A stretch of 58,358 nt of DNA from Flavobacteriales bacterium (GTDB lineage: Bacteria; Bacteroidota; Bacteroidia; Flavobacteriales_D; Sanyastnellaceae), in assembly GCA_015665315.1 (NCBI GenBank), contig JADFAK010000065.1:1-58358 (forward strand), read 5' to 3'. Made by a program: the position numbers and the translations under genes. The notes under the pieces were generated by a model, which had not been told where the DNA came from, did not search any database, and saw only the letters and a program-made list of their open reading frames with translations. Positions 8,325 through 17,933 of the stretch are shown here, piece after piece. Position 1 is the first letter of the stretch. Each line of letters begins with the position of its first letter.

Positions 8325-9586
8325 TACAGTATTTCCGAAGTCCCTCGAATGACCCCTTTTATAGTGCCGAGAAGTTCTTGGCCTTCGAAAGGGGTGTTTT
8401 TTCCTTTCGATTTAAAGTCGGCTTTGTGAACTTGAAACTTGGCAGTTGGGTTGAACAAGGTCAGATTGGCTTCGGCTCCTTCTTGAATGCCCTCAATGGG
8501 ACAACCAAAAATATCACGTGGATTGGTTGAGATCTTACCGATGATTTCATCTGGGGTCAGGACGTCTTGAAGTGCTCCATTTGCAGTTGCAAAGGTTGTT
8601 TCGATGCTACTAATTCCGAATGCGGCATATTGAAATTCACAACACTTGCTTTCAATTTCGTGCGCATTGTGATCCGAACAGATGACATCTATCGTCCCAT
8701 CTTTTAGTCCGCGTTTCAGTGCTTTAATATCACTTTTGGCTCTAAAAGGAGGGTTCACCTTTCGATCAGAATCGAAGGCGTTCATATCCTGGTCAGAATA
8801 ATGAAGTTGATGAGCTGCTACACCGCAAGTGATGTTCAGACCTTCTTTTTTAGCTTTCTTGATCAAGTCGACCGATCCAGCCGTACTGATCATAAGAACG
8901 TGCATTTTCCCGCCTGTGTAGCGCAATATTTCTATATCCCGAGAAAGTCTCATTTCCTCCGAAATCGACGGCATTCCTTTTACTCCGTGGGCGACACTTG
9001 CTCCACCTTCGTGCCAAACTCCATCAGGAGATATTGTATTGTCGAAAGGAAAGGATAAAATCAACCCATTGAAATTCTTGCTGTACTCGAGCGCACGGTG
9101 CATGAGCTCAGGATTGTTGATGGGTTCTTTGTAATCGGTGAAGGCCACTGCCCCTGTATGGTGCATGTCCAACATTTCGGCCAATTGCATGCCTTGTGCT
9201 TTTTTGGAGAGCGCACCGGCTGGTAGTAATTGGACCAAATGAGTGCTCGACTTGAACTTAGCATATTCGACGCTTGCCTTGTTGTCGACGACTGGATAGG
9301 TCAATGGCATGGTGACAACTGCGGTAAAACCGCCATGAGCCGTTGCATTCAGTCCACTTGATATATCTTCTTTGTGCTCAAATCCTGGATCTCCGAATAA
9401 AGCGCAAGTGTCCATCCAGCCGGGTGAAACGCACAGACCTTTTTCCTTGATAACCGTATTCTTTTCTGCTGGGATATTGGCTGCGATTTTTACAATTTTC
9501 CCTCTTTGGATTAGAACGTCACGGTTTGCGTTGTTCAACTTACTCGTTGGATCTATGATCTGAACTGATTTGAGAAGAATGCCCAT
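8321..9586 (-). CDS. Dihydroorotase-like amidohydrolase lacking metal-binding histidines
   Basis: 421 residues with the overall dihydroorotase fold and sequence trail: ISSGLNATAHGGFTAVVTMP, KVNPPFRAKSDIKALKRGL, CSDHNAHEIESK. Key zinc ligands of active PyrC are missing. The usual HxH before REPG is replaced (DTCALFGDPG at about 58-67), and the histidine expected in the H(V/I)STA motif is methionine (LMISTAGS). Part of the later histidine motif (AAHQL) and the aspartate of CSDH remain. Many Bacteroidota carry such a degenerate paralogue annotated as pyrC. It may be a non-catalytic subunit or have another role. It is 4 bases downstream of the BatA-like gene. Confidence 0.82.
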   Translation of the reverse strand: MGILLKSVQIIDPTSKLNNANRDVLIQRGKIVKIAANIPAEKNTVIKEKGLCVSPGWMDTCALFGDPGFEHKEDISSGLNATAHGGFTAVVTMPLTYPVVDNKASVEYAKFKSSTHLVQLLPAGALSKKAQGMQLAEMLDMHHTGAVAFTDYKEPINNPELMHRALEYSKNFNGLILSFPFDNTISPDGVWHEGGASVAHGVKGMPSISEEMRLSRDIEILRYTGGKMHVLMISTAGSVDLIKKAKKEGLNITCGVAAHQLHYSDQDMNAFDSDRKVNPPFRAKSDIKALKRGLKDGTIDVICSDHNAHEIESKCCEFQYAAFGISSIETTFATANGALQDVLTPDEIIGKISTNPRDIFGCPIEGIQEGAEANLTLFNPTAKFQVHKADFKSKGKNTPFEGQELLGTIKGVIRGTSEILY

Positions 9587-9590
9587 ACCT

Positions 9591-11633
9591 TTATTTCAAA
9601 AGTTTGATCAATGCAATTTCGATAATCAAGAAAACTAGGGCCAACACAATGAGTAGAGGCCATAATTTTTTACCATTGTTTAATTCGCCCACTTCAGATT
9701 TGAGCGTTTCAAGTCCGCCTGTGAGTATCGTAAAGTTGGTCGCTCCAAGTTCTTGAATCAAGTTGTTTGCGTCGCTTGGTGTGAAGAACTCCAAAGCGCT
9801 TTCTTCTCGTTGGTAGTTGAATGAGAATACATCAACTGTATTTTGCTGGAGCTGGAGGTCGTAAGATCCGGCTTCCGAGGGCTGACCGTGGAGGTAGATT
9901 TCTGTTGTGCCTCCTATTCTGCGAAAGCCAGGAAGAAAATCCAAGCCTGTAACGGCGTCAACCAGGTGGAATGGCTCTTGCGTTGCGTCGGGTAGAGCAA
10001 ATGACTCTGCTAGTTCGTCTTTTCCTATAACGTAGCTCAGCTTATGCGTGCGCTGCGAAAATTCGGCGATTCGAATGAGGGAGGTTACAAACAAGGCATG
10101 CTGTGAGAAGTTACTTTCGGAAGAAAGCAATGAAACTGCGCTGAGGTAAACTCGGCCTTCACCGCTTTCAAATTCTCCGAGGAAAGTACCACCACCTTGC
10201 ATGGTGAGTAGCTGATCTCCTTTGACCCGACTGTTGAGTGCAAGTGAATAAAATCTTTGTGCAACGGGTAGGTCGATGTTTTTAGGCAGACTCTCGAACA
10301 CGTCTCGGTAAAGGAAATGGTCTAAGTTGATCTCGCTTACTTTTCTAGGACCGTTTGTAATTGCTCCAAGCGAAGGGGCATTGAGCAAGCCGAGGAAAGC
10401 ATTGTAAGAATTCAAGTCAACATCCTTGCCCGGGATGACGAGCAAGTTACCGCCCTCTTGAATAATTTTGGATAGCTCGGCGGCAAGACCGGTGCTTATT
10501 TGCGGAAGTTCATTCAGAATGATAAGCTCATGCTTCGAGAGGTCACTGTAGTCAACCCCAAGTGAAGAGACCTGAGTAAATGCGAAATACGGATCATCCT
10601 CAAATACTTTTCGCACGAAATTGGTCTGTCCGCTTCCAATTTCAAGTATGCTGATTCGCTCGGCTACTTCGAAAGAAAAGAAATAGGAATCGTCAAAGGT
10701 CACGGGGTGATCTTGGATTTGGACCACAGCCTTGTGGAATCCAGGCTCGGAAACAGTGAAGAAAAGTGTAGTGTCTGTGAATTGACCGGGTTCAATACTG
10801 AAGCTTGCAACGGCTTTTTGCGAGCCATCGATATGCAGTTTGAGAGGAATGTTCTCTATAGCCTCCGAATTCGTATTGCCTATGCGGATTCTAAGTTGTT
10901 CGGTTGCATTGGCTCTAATAACTGGAGAATCAAACCAAACAGAGTCGATGAAAATATTGTCTTGGTCCACAACGACATTTGGCACTAAGCGAAAATCGAT
11001 CGTTGTATCGGCATTCATTCCTTCAAAATCGTGCGTACTTTTTTGAAGATCGGAAATCAGATAGGCTGTTTTCGATGAAATGTCGGAGTTAGACAAGGCT
11101 TCCATCTGCCGCGCGATGACATCTGAAATATTTCGTGTAGTCGGGGAGATTTGAACTTCGTCAATGAGTTCTACGACCTCGTCCTTGTTTACGAGAAACT
11201 GGTGTCGTCCTTCAAAATCATTGGTTACGACATGAAATAAGTCTGTGGCTTGATAGGCATCGACAATTTCTAGCGCTTGATTTCGCGCCAAATCGATCAA
11301 TCGTCCGTCCTCATTTTCAGCTTCCATGCTGAAGCTATTGTCGATGTACAGACTCACGATTTTTTTACCGGCACTGGTGTCTGCATCGTCCACAGGTATA
11401 AAAGGCTGAGCAAATGCGAGAACGATTGCGGCAATCGCTAGCATACGAGAAGCTAGGATTAACAGGTGTTTTAAGCGTGATTTGCTTTGTGTTTCTTGCT
11501 TGACTTCCTTCAGAAAGGCTACATTGGAGAATGCAACGCGTTTGAATTTCCTGAAGTTGAAAAGGTGGACAATGACCGGAATAGCTAGCGCCAGAAGGCC
11601 AAAGAGTATTTCGGGGTAGACAAATTGCATCAA
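9591..11633 (-). CDS. BatA-type membrane protein with vWA-like domain
   Basis: A 680-residue protein. The N-terminus is the double-transmembrane BatA-like domain (YPEILFGLLALAIPVIVHLFNFRKFKRVAFSNV and a second segment near LAIAAIVLAFAQPFIP). The vWA-like fold begins at KIVSLYIDNSFSMEAE (DxSxS-type metal site). A long periplasmic-looking beta-rich region follows, with a segment resembling class I glutamine-amidotransferase-like folds (LIILNELPQISTGLAAEL), and a terminal membrane helix (WPLLIVLALVFLIIEIALI). Related proteins are linked to aerotolerance/envelope stress in Bacteroides, but the molecular role is not established. Its operon partner is the dihydroorotase-like gene. Confidence 0.82.
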   Translation of the reverse strand: MMQFVYPEILFGLLALAIPVIVHLFNFRKFKRVAFSNVAFLKEVKQETQSKSRLKHLLILASRMLAIAAIVLAFAQPFIPVDDADTSAGKKIVSLYIDNSFSMEAENEDGRLIDLARNQALEIVDAYQATDLFHVVTNDFEGRHQFLVNKDEVVELIDEVQISPTTRNISDVIARQMEALSNSDISSKTAYLISDLQKSTHDFEGMNADTTIDFRLVPNVVVDQDNIFIDSVWFDSPVIRANATEQLRIRIGNTNSEAIENIPLKLHIDGSQKAVASFSIEPGQFTDTTLFFTVSEPGFHKAVVQIQDHPVTFDDSYFFSFEVAERISILEIGSGQTNFVRKVFEDDPYFAFTQVSSLGVDYSDLSKHELIILNELPQISTGLAAELSKIIQEGGNLLVIPGKDVDLNSYNAFLGLLNAPSLGAITNGPRKVSEINLDHFLYRDVFESLPKNIDLPVAQRFYSLALNSRVKGDQLLTMQGGGTFLGEFESGEGRVYLSAVSLLSSESNFSQHALFVTSLIRIAEFSQRTHKLSYVIGKDELAESFALPDATQEPFHLVDAVTGLDFLPGFRRIGGTTEIYLHGQPSEAGSYDLQLQQNTVDVFSFNYQREESALEFFTPSDANNLIQELGATNFTILTGGLETLKSEVGELNNGKKLWPLLIVLALVFLIIEIALIKLLK

Positions 11634-11660
11634 GGCACAAAGGTATTAAGATTTCTATTG

Positions 11661-11695
11661 TTTGCGAGTTAAAAAAACTTTCCGCGTTAGATTTG
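11661..11695 (+). promoter_or_regulatory. Promoter of the DUF2400 gene, possibly leaderless
   Basis: TTTG (11661-11664) and TAGATTTG (11688-11695) are 23 bases apart and fit the Bacteroidota pattern. The -7 box ends only 4 bases before ATG 11700 and 10 before ATG 11706, so the transcript would have almost no 5' leader. Confidence 0.5.
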
Positions 11696-11699
11696 TAGA

Positions 11700-12494
11700 A
11701 TGGACATGAACAATCTAGAATTAAAGGGCTTTTTGGACATGCAGGTGGATCGTTTCAACCGGAAGGAATTCATCGAAATGGATCCGATTTCGATTCCACA
11801 TCGATTTGCACAACGTGCTGATAGGGAAATTATTGGCTTTTTAGTGGCTTCGATAAGCTGGGGCAATCGCAAAGCTATTTTGAAGAGCGGACAACGGATG
11901 GTTGAGTTAATGGACAATGCGCCATTTGACTTTATGTCTAATCACCAAGAATCGGATTTAAAGAGATTGGATGCTTTCAAGCACAGGACGTTTAACGGTT
12001 CGGATTTCATTTTTTTTGTGTCGAGCATGCGGCATTTGTTTGAGGAATTTGGTTCACTTGAATCGGCGTTTTTTCATCATTACCGTGGTGAGGCAGACCT
12101 GATGGATACCATTGAACGATTCAGAGGTGATTTTTTCACGACACCACATTTGCCTCGTGCTGAAAAACATGTATCGAACCCGGCAAAAGGCTCGGCAGCC
12201 AAGCGCATACACATGTTCTTGCGATGGATGATAAGAAATGACGATCGGGGTGTAGATTTCGGGATTTGGACTAAGTTTTCGCCCAGTATATTGTCTTGTC
12301 CCTTGGATGTGCACTCGGGAAAAATTGCGCGCGAACTGGGATTGCTCCATAGAAGGCAGGATGATCGAAAAGCTGTGGAGGAGCTTGATTTAGCCTTACG
12401 GCAAATGGATAAACTGGATCCCGTGAAATACGATTTCGCCCTATTTGGTTTGGGGGAGGAAAAAAGAAGGCTGAACATTTCTGCCCAGCCTTGA
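11700..12494 (+). CDS. TIGR02757/DUF2400 family protein
   Basis: A 264-residue protein that matches the TIGR02757 (DUF2400) family end to end: DPISIPHRFAQRADREIIGFLVASISWGNRKAI near the N-terminus, the central FRGDFFTTPHLPRAEKHVSNPAKGSAAKRIHMFLRWMIR, and the C-terminal PLDVHSGKIARELGLL. The family is common in Bacteroidota and epsilonproteobacteria and has no known function, although the helical fold and DVH motif recall HhH-GPD glycosylases. The start is ATG 11700 or ATG 11706; the promoter position slightly favours the second. Confidence 0.85.
   Translation: MDMNNLELKGFLDMQVDRFNRKEFIEMDPISIPHRFAQRADREIIGFLVASISWGNRKAILKSGQRMVELMDNAPFDFMSNHQESDLKRLDAFKHRTFNGSDFIFFVSSMRHLFEEFGSLESAFFHHYRGEADLMDTIERFRGDFFTTPHLPRAEKHVSNPAKGSAAKRIHMFLRWMIRNDDRGVDFGIWTKFSPSILSCPLDVHSGKIARELGLLHRRQDDRKAVEELDLALRQMDKLDPVKYDFALFGLGEEKRRLNISAQP
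12467..12492 (-). terminator. Probable terminator of the fad operon inside the convergent gene
   Basis: AAGGCTG (12467-12473) pairs with CAGCCTT (12486-12492) around a 12-base loop. Read on the minus strand, the stem is followed by CTTTTTT, the normal layout of an intrinsic terminator for the acyl-CoA dehydrogenase gene that ends at 12516. The stem lies in the last codons of the DUF2400 gene. On the plus strand a weaker T run follows. Confidence 0.6.
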
Positions 12495-12515
12495 TATTTT
12501 TAAAACGTGCGAATC

Positions 12516-14303
12516 TTACATCGTATACGCGTTCGCATCAATAAGGGTAGTTGCGATTTGTTGACGGGTATCCTTGATATTAAAAGGTTCCATCTTGGTA
12601 AATCGCTTGAGTCCTATCATCATCATTTTCAATTCGTCGCCTTCGGCAAATGATAACAGGGCCTCTTTCGCTGAGCTTTGGATGATTTCATTGGCCTCGT
12701 AAATGAAGGCCTTCATCATGTTGATCTGCGTTTCGCTTTCACTTAATCCCAAGGTTTTTACACGCTTTTCAACACGGAGAAGAATCGATTCTGCTGCGTA
12801 GGTTTGGATAATCATGTCTGCAACGTTCATCAAGACCTCTTGTTCTTTAGCCAAGGATGTCATCAACTTCTGAACGGCTGCACCGGCGACCATCAAGACC
12901 GCTTTTTTGTGGTTTTTGACGTATCCTCTAAAGAGATCAAAATCATCGTTTGGGGCTTCACCAAATTCGGGAATACCCATGAGATCATTGGCTACCTGCG
13001 TTGCAGGCCCCATGAGGTCGAGCTCACCTTTCATTGCTTTCTTGAGGATCATGTCCACGGTGAGCATGCGGTTGATTTCGTTGGTGCCTTCGAAGATTCG
13101 GTTGATACGTGAATCTCTGTATGACCGTTCAATTCGGGTCTCGGCACTGTAGCCCATTCCACCATGAATTTGAACACCTTCGTCAACACAGAAATCGAGC
13201 ACCTCACTTCCTTGTACCTTCAACATAGCGCACTCGGGAGCGAATGATGCTATTCCCTTGAGCATCGCCTCGCTTTTTGGCATGCCGTTCTTGATCAAAT
13301 CGGCAATGGCGTCGTCAATATTTTGAGCGGCACGGTAGGTGGCAGATTCAAGGGCATATATTTTGGTCGCCATTTTCGCCAATTTCGAGCGAATTGCGCC
13401 ATATTTTGAAATAGGTCGACCGAACTGACTTCTCTCGTTGGCGTAGTTAATCGAATTGGTCATTACACCTTTTGCTCCACCCAGAACACCGGCGGCCAAT
13501 TTGATTCTACCAATGTTGAGAATGTTCACGGCGATTTTAAATCCCTTTCCTCTTTCGTACAATTGATTTTCAACTGGGACTTTTACGTTGTTGAGGAATA
13601 CTTGGCGAGTAGATGATCCTTTGATACCCATTTTTTTCTCTTCGGGGTTCAAAGTGAGGCCTTCCATGTCTTTCGTCAGAATGAAGGCACTTAGATTTTC
13701 GTCGTCATCGATCTTGGCGAAGACCGTGAATACATCCGCAAATCCTGCGTTCGTAATCCACATTTTTTGGCCGTTCAAAATCCAATGCTTTCCATCTTCC
13801 GATAAAACAGCTTTGGTTTTTGCGCTATTGGCGTCTGATCCAGAACTAGGTTCTGTCAAGCAATAGGCAGCTTTCCACTCGCCCGTAGCCAATTTTGGAA
13901 CGAAGGCTTTGATTTGTTCTTGGCTGCCGTAATATAAGGTGGGCAAAGTACCGATTCCCGTATGGGCGCCAAATGCAACAGAGAACGAATGAGCTTGGCC
14001 CAGTACTTCTGTACAAAGCATCGACGTTACGAAATCCATTCCCATACCATTGAACTCTTCTGGCACCGAAATTCCAAGAAGTCCGAGCTCGCCGGCCTTC
14101 TCCAATAGTGAAGGCATCAACCCTTCCTCCATGGAGTCGATCTTGTCAAGGTTGGGAACGATTTCTTGCTTGACAAAGTCCTCGCATGTCTGAATGATCA
14201 TTTTTTGCTCTTCGGTCCATTCTTCAGGGATGAACACTTCGTGGCAATCGACGTCGCGGATTAAAAACTCGCCTCCGCTTATGGCATTTTTATTGTCTGA
14301 CAT
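12516..14303 (-). CDS. Acyl-CoA dehydrogenase with C-terminal extension
   Basis: 595 residues. This is an FAD flavoenzyme of beta-oxidation that converts acyl-CoA to trans-2-enoyl-CoA. ACAD signatures are present: AYCLTEPSSGSDANSAKTKA (flavin/substrate region), KMWITNAGFADVFTVFAKID, RSQFGRPISKYGAIRSKLA, IHGGMGYSAETRIERSYRDSRI and the catalytic-glutamate region IFEGTNEINRM. The extra C-terminal helical domain of about 170 residues places it with the longer VLCAD/ACAD9-like bacterial enzymes. It is the last gene of the marR-fadB-thiolase-ACAD operon, 24 bases after the thiolase. Confidence 0.93.
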   Translation of the reverse strand: MSDNKNAISGGEFLIRDVDCHEVFIPEEWTEEQKMIIQTCEDFVKQEIVPNLDKIDSMEEGLMPSLLEKAGELGLLGISVPEEFNGMGMDFVTSMLCTEVLGQAHSFSVAFGAHTGIGTLPTLYYGSQEQIKAFVPKLATGEWKAAYCLTEPSSGSDANSAKTKAVLSEDGKHWILNGQKMWITNAGFADVFTVFAKIDDDENLSAFILTKDMEGLTLNPEEKKMGIKGSSTRQVFLNNVKVPVENQLYERGKGFKIAVNILNIGRIKLAAGVLGGAKGVMTNSINYANERSQFGRPISKYGAIRSKLAKMATKIYALESATYRAAQNIDDAIADLIKNGMPKSEAMLKGIASFAPECAMLKVQGSEVLDFCVDEGVQIHGGMGYSAETRIERSYRDSRINRIFEGTNEINRMLTVDMILKKAMKGELDLMGPATQVANDLMGIPEFGEAPNDDFDLFRGYVKNHKKAVLMVAGAAVQKLMTSLAKEQEVLMNVADMIIQTYAAESILLRVEKRVKTLGLSESETQINMMKAFIYEANEIIQSSAKEALLSFAEGDELKMMMIGLKRFTKMEPFNIKDTRQQIATTLIDANAYTM

Positions 14304-14327
14304 CCTCGCTTAATTTATGGGGGTGGA

Positions 14328-15506
14328 TTACTTTAATAATTCAAAAACTCCGGCTGCGCCTTGTCCAGTTCCTACGCACATGGTGACCATGCCGTATTTG
14401 TTCTTTCGCCGACGCATTTCATTGAACAGTTGTACAGAGAGCTTGGCGCCTGTGCATCCAAGGGGATGGCCTAGTGCAATAGCACCTCCGTTAACGTTCA
14501 CGATTTCGGGGTTTAATTCGAGTTCACGCATTACAGCCAGAGACTGCGATGCAAATGCCTCGTTCAATTCGATGAGCTCAATATCATTTTTTGTAAGGCC
14601 TGCTCTTTCCAAGGCTCTTGGAATGGCATAGATCGGTCCGACACCCATGATGCGAGGCTCCAATCCGCTTACGTGATAACTCTTGAGTTGAGCGATAGGC
14701 TCGACGCCTAGTTCTTTCAATTTCTTTTCCGAGACGATAAGTACAAAGGCGGCACCATCAGATGTTTGCGAAGCATTTCCTGCCGTCACCGATCCGCGTG
14801 CATCGAATACCGGACGAAGTCTAGCTAAGCCTTCAGGTGAGGTGTCACGACGCACACCTTGGTCGGTGTCGACGGTATACGTTCTCGACTGTCTTTTCTC
14901 TTTTTCATCGAGGAAGATCTCTTCTACTTCGATGGGAACGATATCATCTTTAAACCGACCAGAGTCGATGGCGTCGGCTGCTTTGTAATGTGAATGTGCA
15001 GCGAAAACATCTTGATCCTCACGCGAAACTTTAAAGTCGCGAGCTACGGCTTCGGCTGTGAGGCCCATGCCCCAGTACCAACTTGGATGCTCTTTGGCAA
15101 CCTTGGCATTGGGAACAATCCTCCAACCTCCGAATGGAATCGGAGACATGGTTTCAACACCACCTGCAATAATGCAGTCGGCCATGCCAGCGTGAATTTT
15201 CGCCGAAGCGATGGCAATGGTTTCCAAGCCTGAAGAGCAATACCGATTGACGGTCATGCCTGGAACTTTCTCTGTGTCCAATCCCATCAAGCTGATCATT
15301 CGACCAATGTTCAAACCTTGTTCGGCCTCTGGGGTGGCGTTTCCAACGATTACGTCGTCAATTGTTTCTTTGTCTAATTGAGGAAAGTCCTTCATCAAAT
15401 GACGAATTACCTGGGCTCCTAAATCGTCGGGCCGCATAAACTTGAACAAACCTCTTGGGGCTTTGCCAACAGCTGTTCTGTATCCTCCTATTATATATGC
15501 ATTCAT
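14328..15506 (-). CDS. fadA: Acetyl-CoA C-acyltransferase (3-ketoacyl-CoA thiolase)
   Basis: A 392-residue thiolase of normal length. The nucleophilic cysteine is Cys90 in [10 protein letters not shown]. The other active-site elements are the [16 protein letters not shown] histidine loop and the [11 protein letters not shown]-terminal cysteine loop. [11 protein letters not shown] and [15 protein letters not shown] are also typical. It cleaves 3-ketoacyl-CoA to acetyl-CoA plus a shortened acyl-CoA. The gene lies 4 bases downstream of the multifunctional protein gene in the beta-oxidation operon. The symbol is by family and context. Confidence 0.93.
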   Translation of the reverse strand: MNAYIIGGYRTAVGKAPRGLFKFMRPDDLGAQVIRHLMKDFPQLDKETIDDVIVGNATPEAEQGLNIGRMISLMGLDTEKVPGMTVNRYCSSGLETIAIASAKIHAGMADCIIAGGVETMSPIPFGGWRIVPNAKVAKEHPSWYWGMGLTAEAVARDFKVSREDQDVFAAHSHYKAADAIDSGRFKDDIVPIEVEEIFLDEKEKRQSRTYTVDTDQGVRRDTSPEGLARLRPVFDARGSVTAGNASQTSDGAAFVLIVSEKKLKELGVEPIAQLKSYHVSGLEPRIMGVGPIYAIPRALERAGLTKNDIELIELNEAFASQSLAVMRELELNPEIVNVNGGAIALGHPLGCTGAKLSVQLFNEMRRRKNKYGMVTMCVGTGQGAAGVFELLK

Positions 15507-15510
15507 GTTC

Positions 15511-17913
15511 TTAGTTTCTTAGGATTTTTCCTGTTTGTACCAGACTTTGCATACGTTCCAGTGTTTTGCGCTGCATGCATAGTTCAACGAAAGTCTTGCG
15601 TTCAAGATCGAGCAAGTATTGCTCTGATACTTGCGTAGGGGTGCTGAGATCTCCTCCGCACATCACCGTTCCAAGCTTTTCACTGATATACTGATCGTGT
15701 TCAGAAATGTAATTGCCACTCATCATCGTGTGTGCGCCGACGTATACGATTCCCAATCCTTCGTTGCCAAGAACGGTAATGTCCTTTCGTGGAATGGGAG
15801 CTGTATAGCCATCAGCCATGCTCAAGCAAGCTTGTTTGGCACGGGCCAATTGGTGGTCTCTTGAAACAACCACTTCATCGGTTCCCTGTCGCAGATATCC
15901 GAGTTCGAACCCCTCGTGTGCAGAGGTAGCAACTTTGGCTTGTCCGACCGTCAAGAAACGATTTCGCAGCTGGTTGATTTTAATATCACCTTCTTTGAAT
16001 TCATCGCTGGTACGTAGGGCAAATTCTTTGGTACCACCACCGCCAGGGATTACGCCGACTCCAAATTCTACGAGTCCGATGTATGTTTCGGCATGGGCTA
16101 TCACTTTATCGGCGTGCATGCTCAACTCGCACGCTCCACCGAGGGTCAAATTGTGAGGTGCAGAAACGGTAGGCACAGAACTATAGCGCATACGCATCAT
16201 CGTGTCTTGGAAGGCTTTGACCCCGAAATTGAGTTCGTCCCATTCTTGCTCTACAGCCATCATGAAGATCATACCGACATTTGCGCCAGCTGAAAAATTT
16301 TGACCTTCATTGGAAACCACTAATCCTTTATATTCTGATTCAGCCAAGTCCAGGGCTTTATTCAAGCCTTGAATGACCTCGGCGCCAATGGTGTTCATTT
16401 TGGTGTGGAACTCGATGTTTAGGATTCCATCTCCAATGTCTTTGATGGTCGTTCCGCTGTTCTTCCAGACAATTTTGGAGTCGGGAATATTTGACAGAAC
16501 GATTAAGTCTTCTTGACCAGGAATGACCTTGTAAGATTTGGACTGGACATCGTAATACTTTCGCACTCCGTTTTCGAGTTGGTAGAAAGTCGAACATCCG
16601 CTATCCAACATTTCCTTGATCCATGGAGCTGCGTTTGAATTGGCTGCTGTCATGGCCTCAAGCGTGGATTCAACTCCGATCGCATCCCATGTTTCGAAAG
16701 GCCCCATTTCCCATCCGAAGCCGGCCTTCATGGCGTCGTCAATTTTATAGAGTTCGTCGCTTATTTCAGGCAGACGGTGGGAGGCGTAGGCAAAAACTTG
16801 GTTGAAGATAGACCGGTAGAAATCTCCAGCTTTATCCTTACCGTTATACAACACTTTTGTGCGGTCGCCTAGGTTGTCTATTGTTTTCGCTTGCTCAAGC
16901 GTGGCAAACTTAGCTTTGTTTTGAGGTCGGTACTCAAGCGTTTCTAGGTCAAGTGCAAGGATTTCACTTTTGCCATCAGCTCCTTTTACTTTTTTGTAAA
17001 AACCTTGTCCGCTCTTACTACCCAACCATCCATTGTCCACCATGGTTTTGAGGTAGGCTGGAATAGCGAATACATCTTGTCGCTCGTCGTTTGGACAATT
17101 CTCCTTGACAATGCTGGCGACAAAAGTTAAGGTGTCAATACCCACAACATCGCAGGTTCTGAAGGTCGCCGATTTCGGTCGGCCCATTGCCGGACCTGTT
17201 AGTCTGTCGACCGTTTCAACATTCAATCCAAGTTCACCAATAGTATGAAAGAGGGCTTGAATAGCGAATACGCCAACCCGATTGGCGATAAAAGCGGGTG
17301 TGTCTTTGCAGAGCACCGTCTTTTTACCGAGAAAGCGAGAGCCGTAATCCATGAGGAAGTCGACTATCGCAGGATCTGTGTCGGGCGTAGGGATAATTTC
17401 GAGCAGACGAAGGTATCGAGGTGGGTTGAAGAAGTGCGATCCACAAAAGTGCTTTTTGAAATCCTCACTTCGTCCTTCGATAAGCTTGTGCATAGGAATG
17501 CTGGACGTGTTCGAAGTGATGAGCGTGCCTGGCTTTCTGAATTGCTCGACATTGGTGAACACTTTCTTTTTGATGTCGAGATTCTCGATCACTACTTCAA
17601 TTGTCCAATCGCACTCTGCAATCAGCTTGAGGTCGTCGTCGAAGTTTCCAGTTTGGATCCGACTTATAAACGACTTGGAGTAGATAGGGGAGGGATTCGA
17701 CTTGATTGTGTTGGTCAGCGCGTCGTTGACAATTCGATTTCGCACAGATTTATCCTCCAATTTGAGGCCGAGGTTTTGTTCTTTCTCTGTGAGTTCGCGT
17801 GGAACAATGTCCAGGAGCAGAACTTCACATCCAATGTTGGCAAAGTGGCATGCAATACGAGATCCCATGACTCCGGAACCTAGGATGGCTACTTTTTGAA
17901 TATTCCTTTTCAT
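15511..17913 (-). CDS. 3-hydroxyacyl-CoA dehydrogenase / enoyl-CoA hydratase fusion
   Basis: An 800-residue bifunctional protein. The NAD-binding Rossmann motif VAILGSGVMGSRIACHFANIG is at the N-terminus, followed by the HAD C-terminal domains (FFNPPRYLRLLEIIPTPDT, GSKSGQGFYKK). The enoyl-CoA hydratase/crotonase module is at the C-terminus (GQNFSAGANVGMIF, GGACELSMHADKVIAHAETYIG, GVIPGGGGTKEFALR). The domain order is therefore dehydrogenase first, opposite to E. coli FadB. It catalyses hydration of enoyl-CoA and oxidation of 3-hydroxyacyl-CoA. It sits between marR and the thiolase with short gaps. Confidence 0.93.
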   Translation of the reverse strand: MKRNIQKVAILGSGVMGSRIACHFANIGCEVLLLDIVPRELTEKEQNLGLKLEDKSVRNRIVNDALTNTIKSNPSPIYSKSFISRIQTGNFDDDLKLIAECDWTIEVVIENLDIKKKVFTNVEQFRKPGTLITSNTSSIPMHKLIEGRSEDFKKHFCGSHFFNPPRYLRLLEIIPTPDTDPAIVDFLMDYGSRFLGKKTVLCKDTPAFIANRVGVFAIQALFHTIGELGLNVETVDRLTGPAMGRPKSATFRTCDVVGIDTLTFVASIVKENCPNDERQDVFAIPAYLKTMVDNGWLGSKSGQGFYKKVKGADGKSEILALDLETLEYRPQNKAKFATLEQAKTIDNLGDRTKVLYNGKDKAGDFYRSIFNQVFAYASHRLPEISDELYKIDDAMKAGFGWEMGPFETWDAIGVESTLEAMTAANSNAAPWIKEMLDSGCSTFYQLENGVRKYYDVQSKSYKVIPGQEDLIVLSNIPDSKIVWKNSGTTIKDIGDGILNIEFHTKMNTIGAEVIQGLNKALDLAESEYKGLVVSNEGQNFSAGANVGMIFMMAVEQEWDELNFGVKAFQDTMMRMRYSSVPTVSAPHNLTLGGACELSMHADKVIAHAETYIGLVEFGVGVIPGGGGTKEFALRTSDEFKEGDIKINQLRNRFLTVGQAKVATSAHEGFELGYLRQGTDEVVVSRDHQLARAKQACLSMADGYTAPIPRKDITVLGNEGLGIVYVGAHTMMSGNYISEHDQYISEKLGTVMCGGDLSTPTQVSEQYLLDLERKTFVELCMQRKTLERMQSLVQTGKILRN

Positions 17914-17933
17914 AATATTAAGGATGCTTGAAT

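Noticed and set aside
12804-13112. 102-codon plus-strand frame within the acyl-CoA dehydrogenase gene
   Set aside because: It is an antisense shadow of a gene with full family motifs.
17245-17883. 212-codon plus-strand frame inside the fadB-like gene
   Set aside because: It is long, but lies entirely antisense to a gene with clear dehydrogenase motifs and has none of its own.
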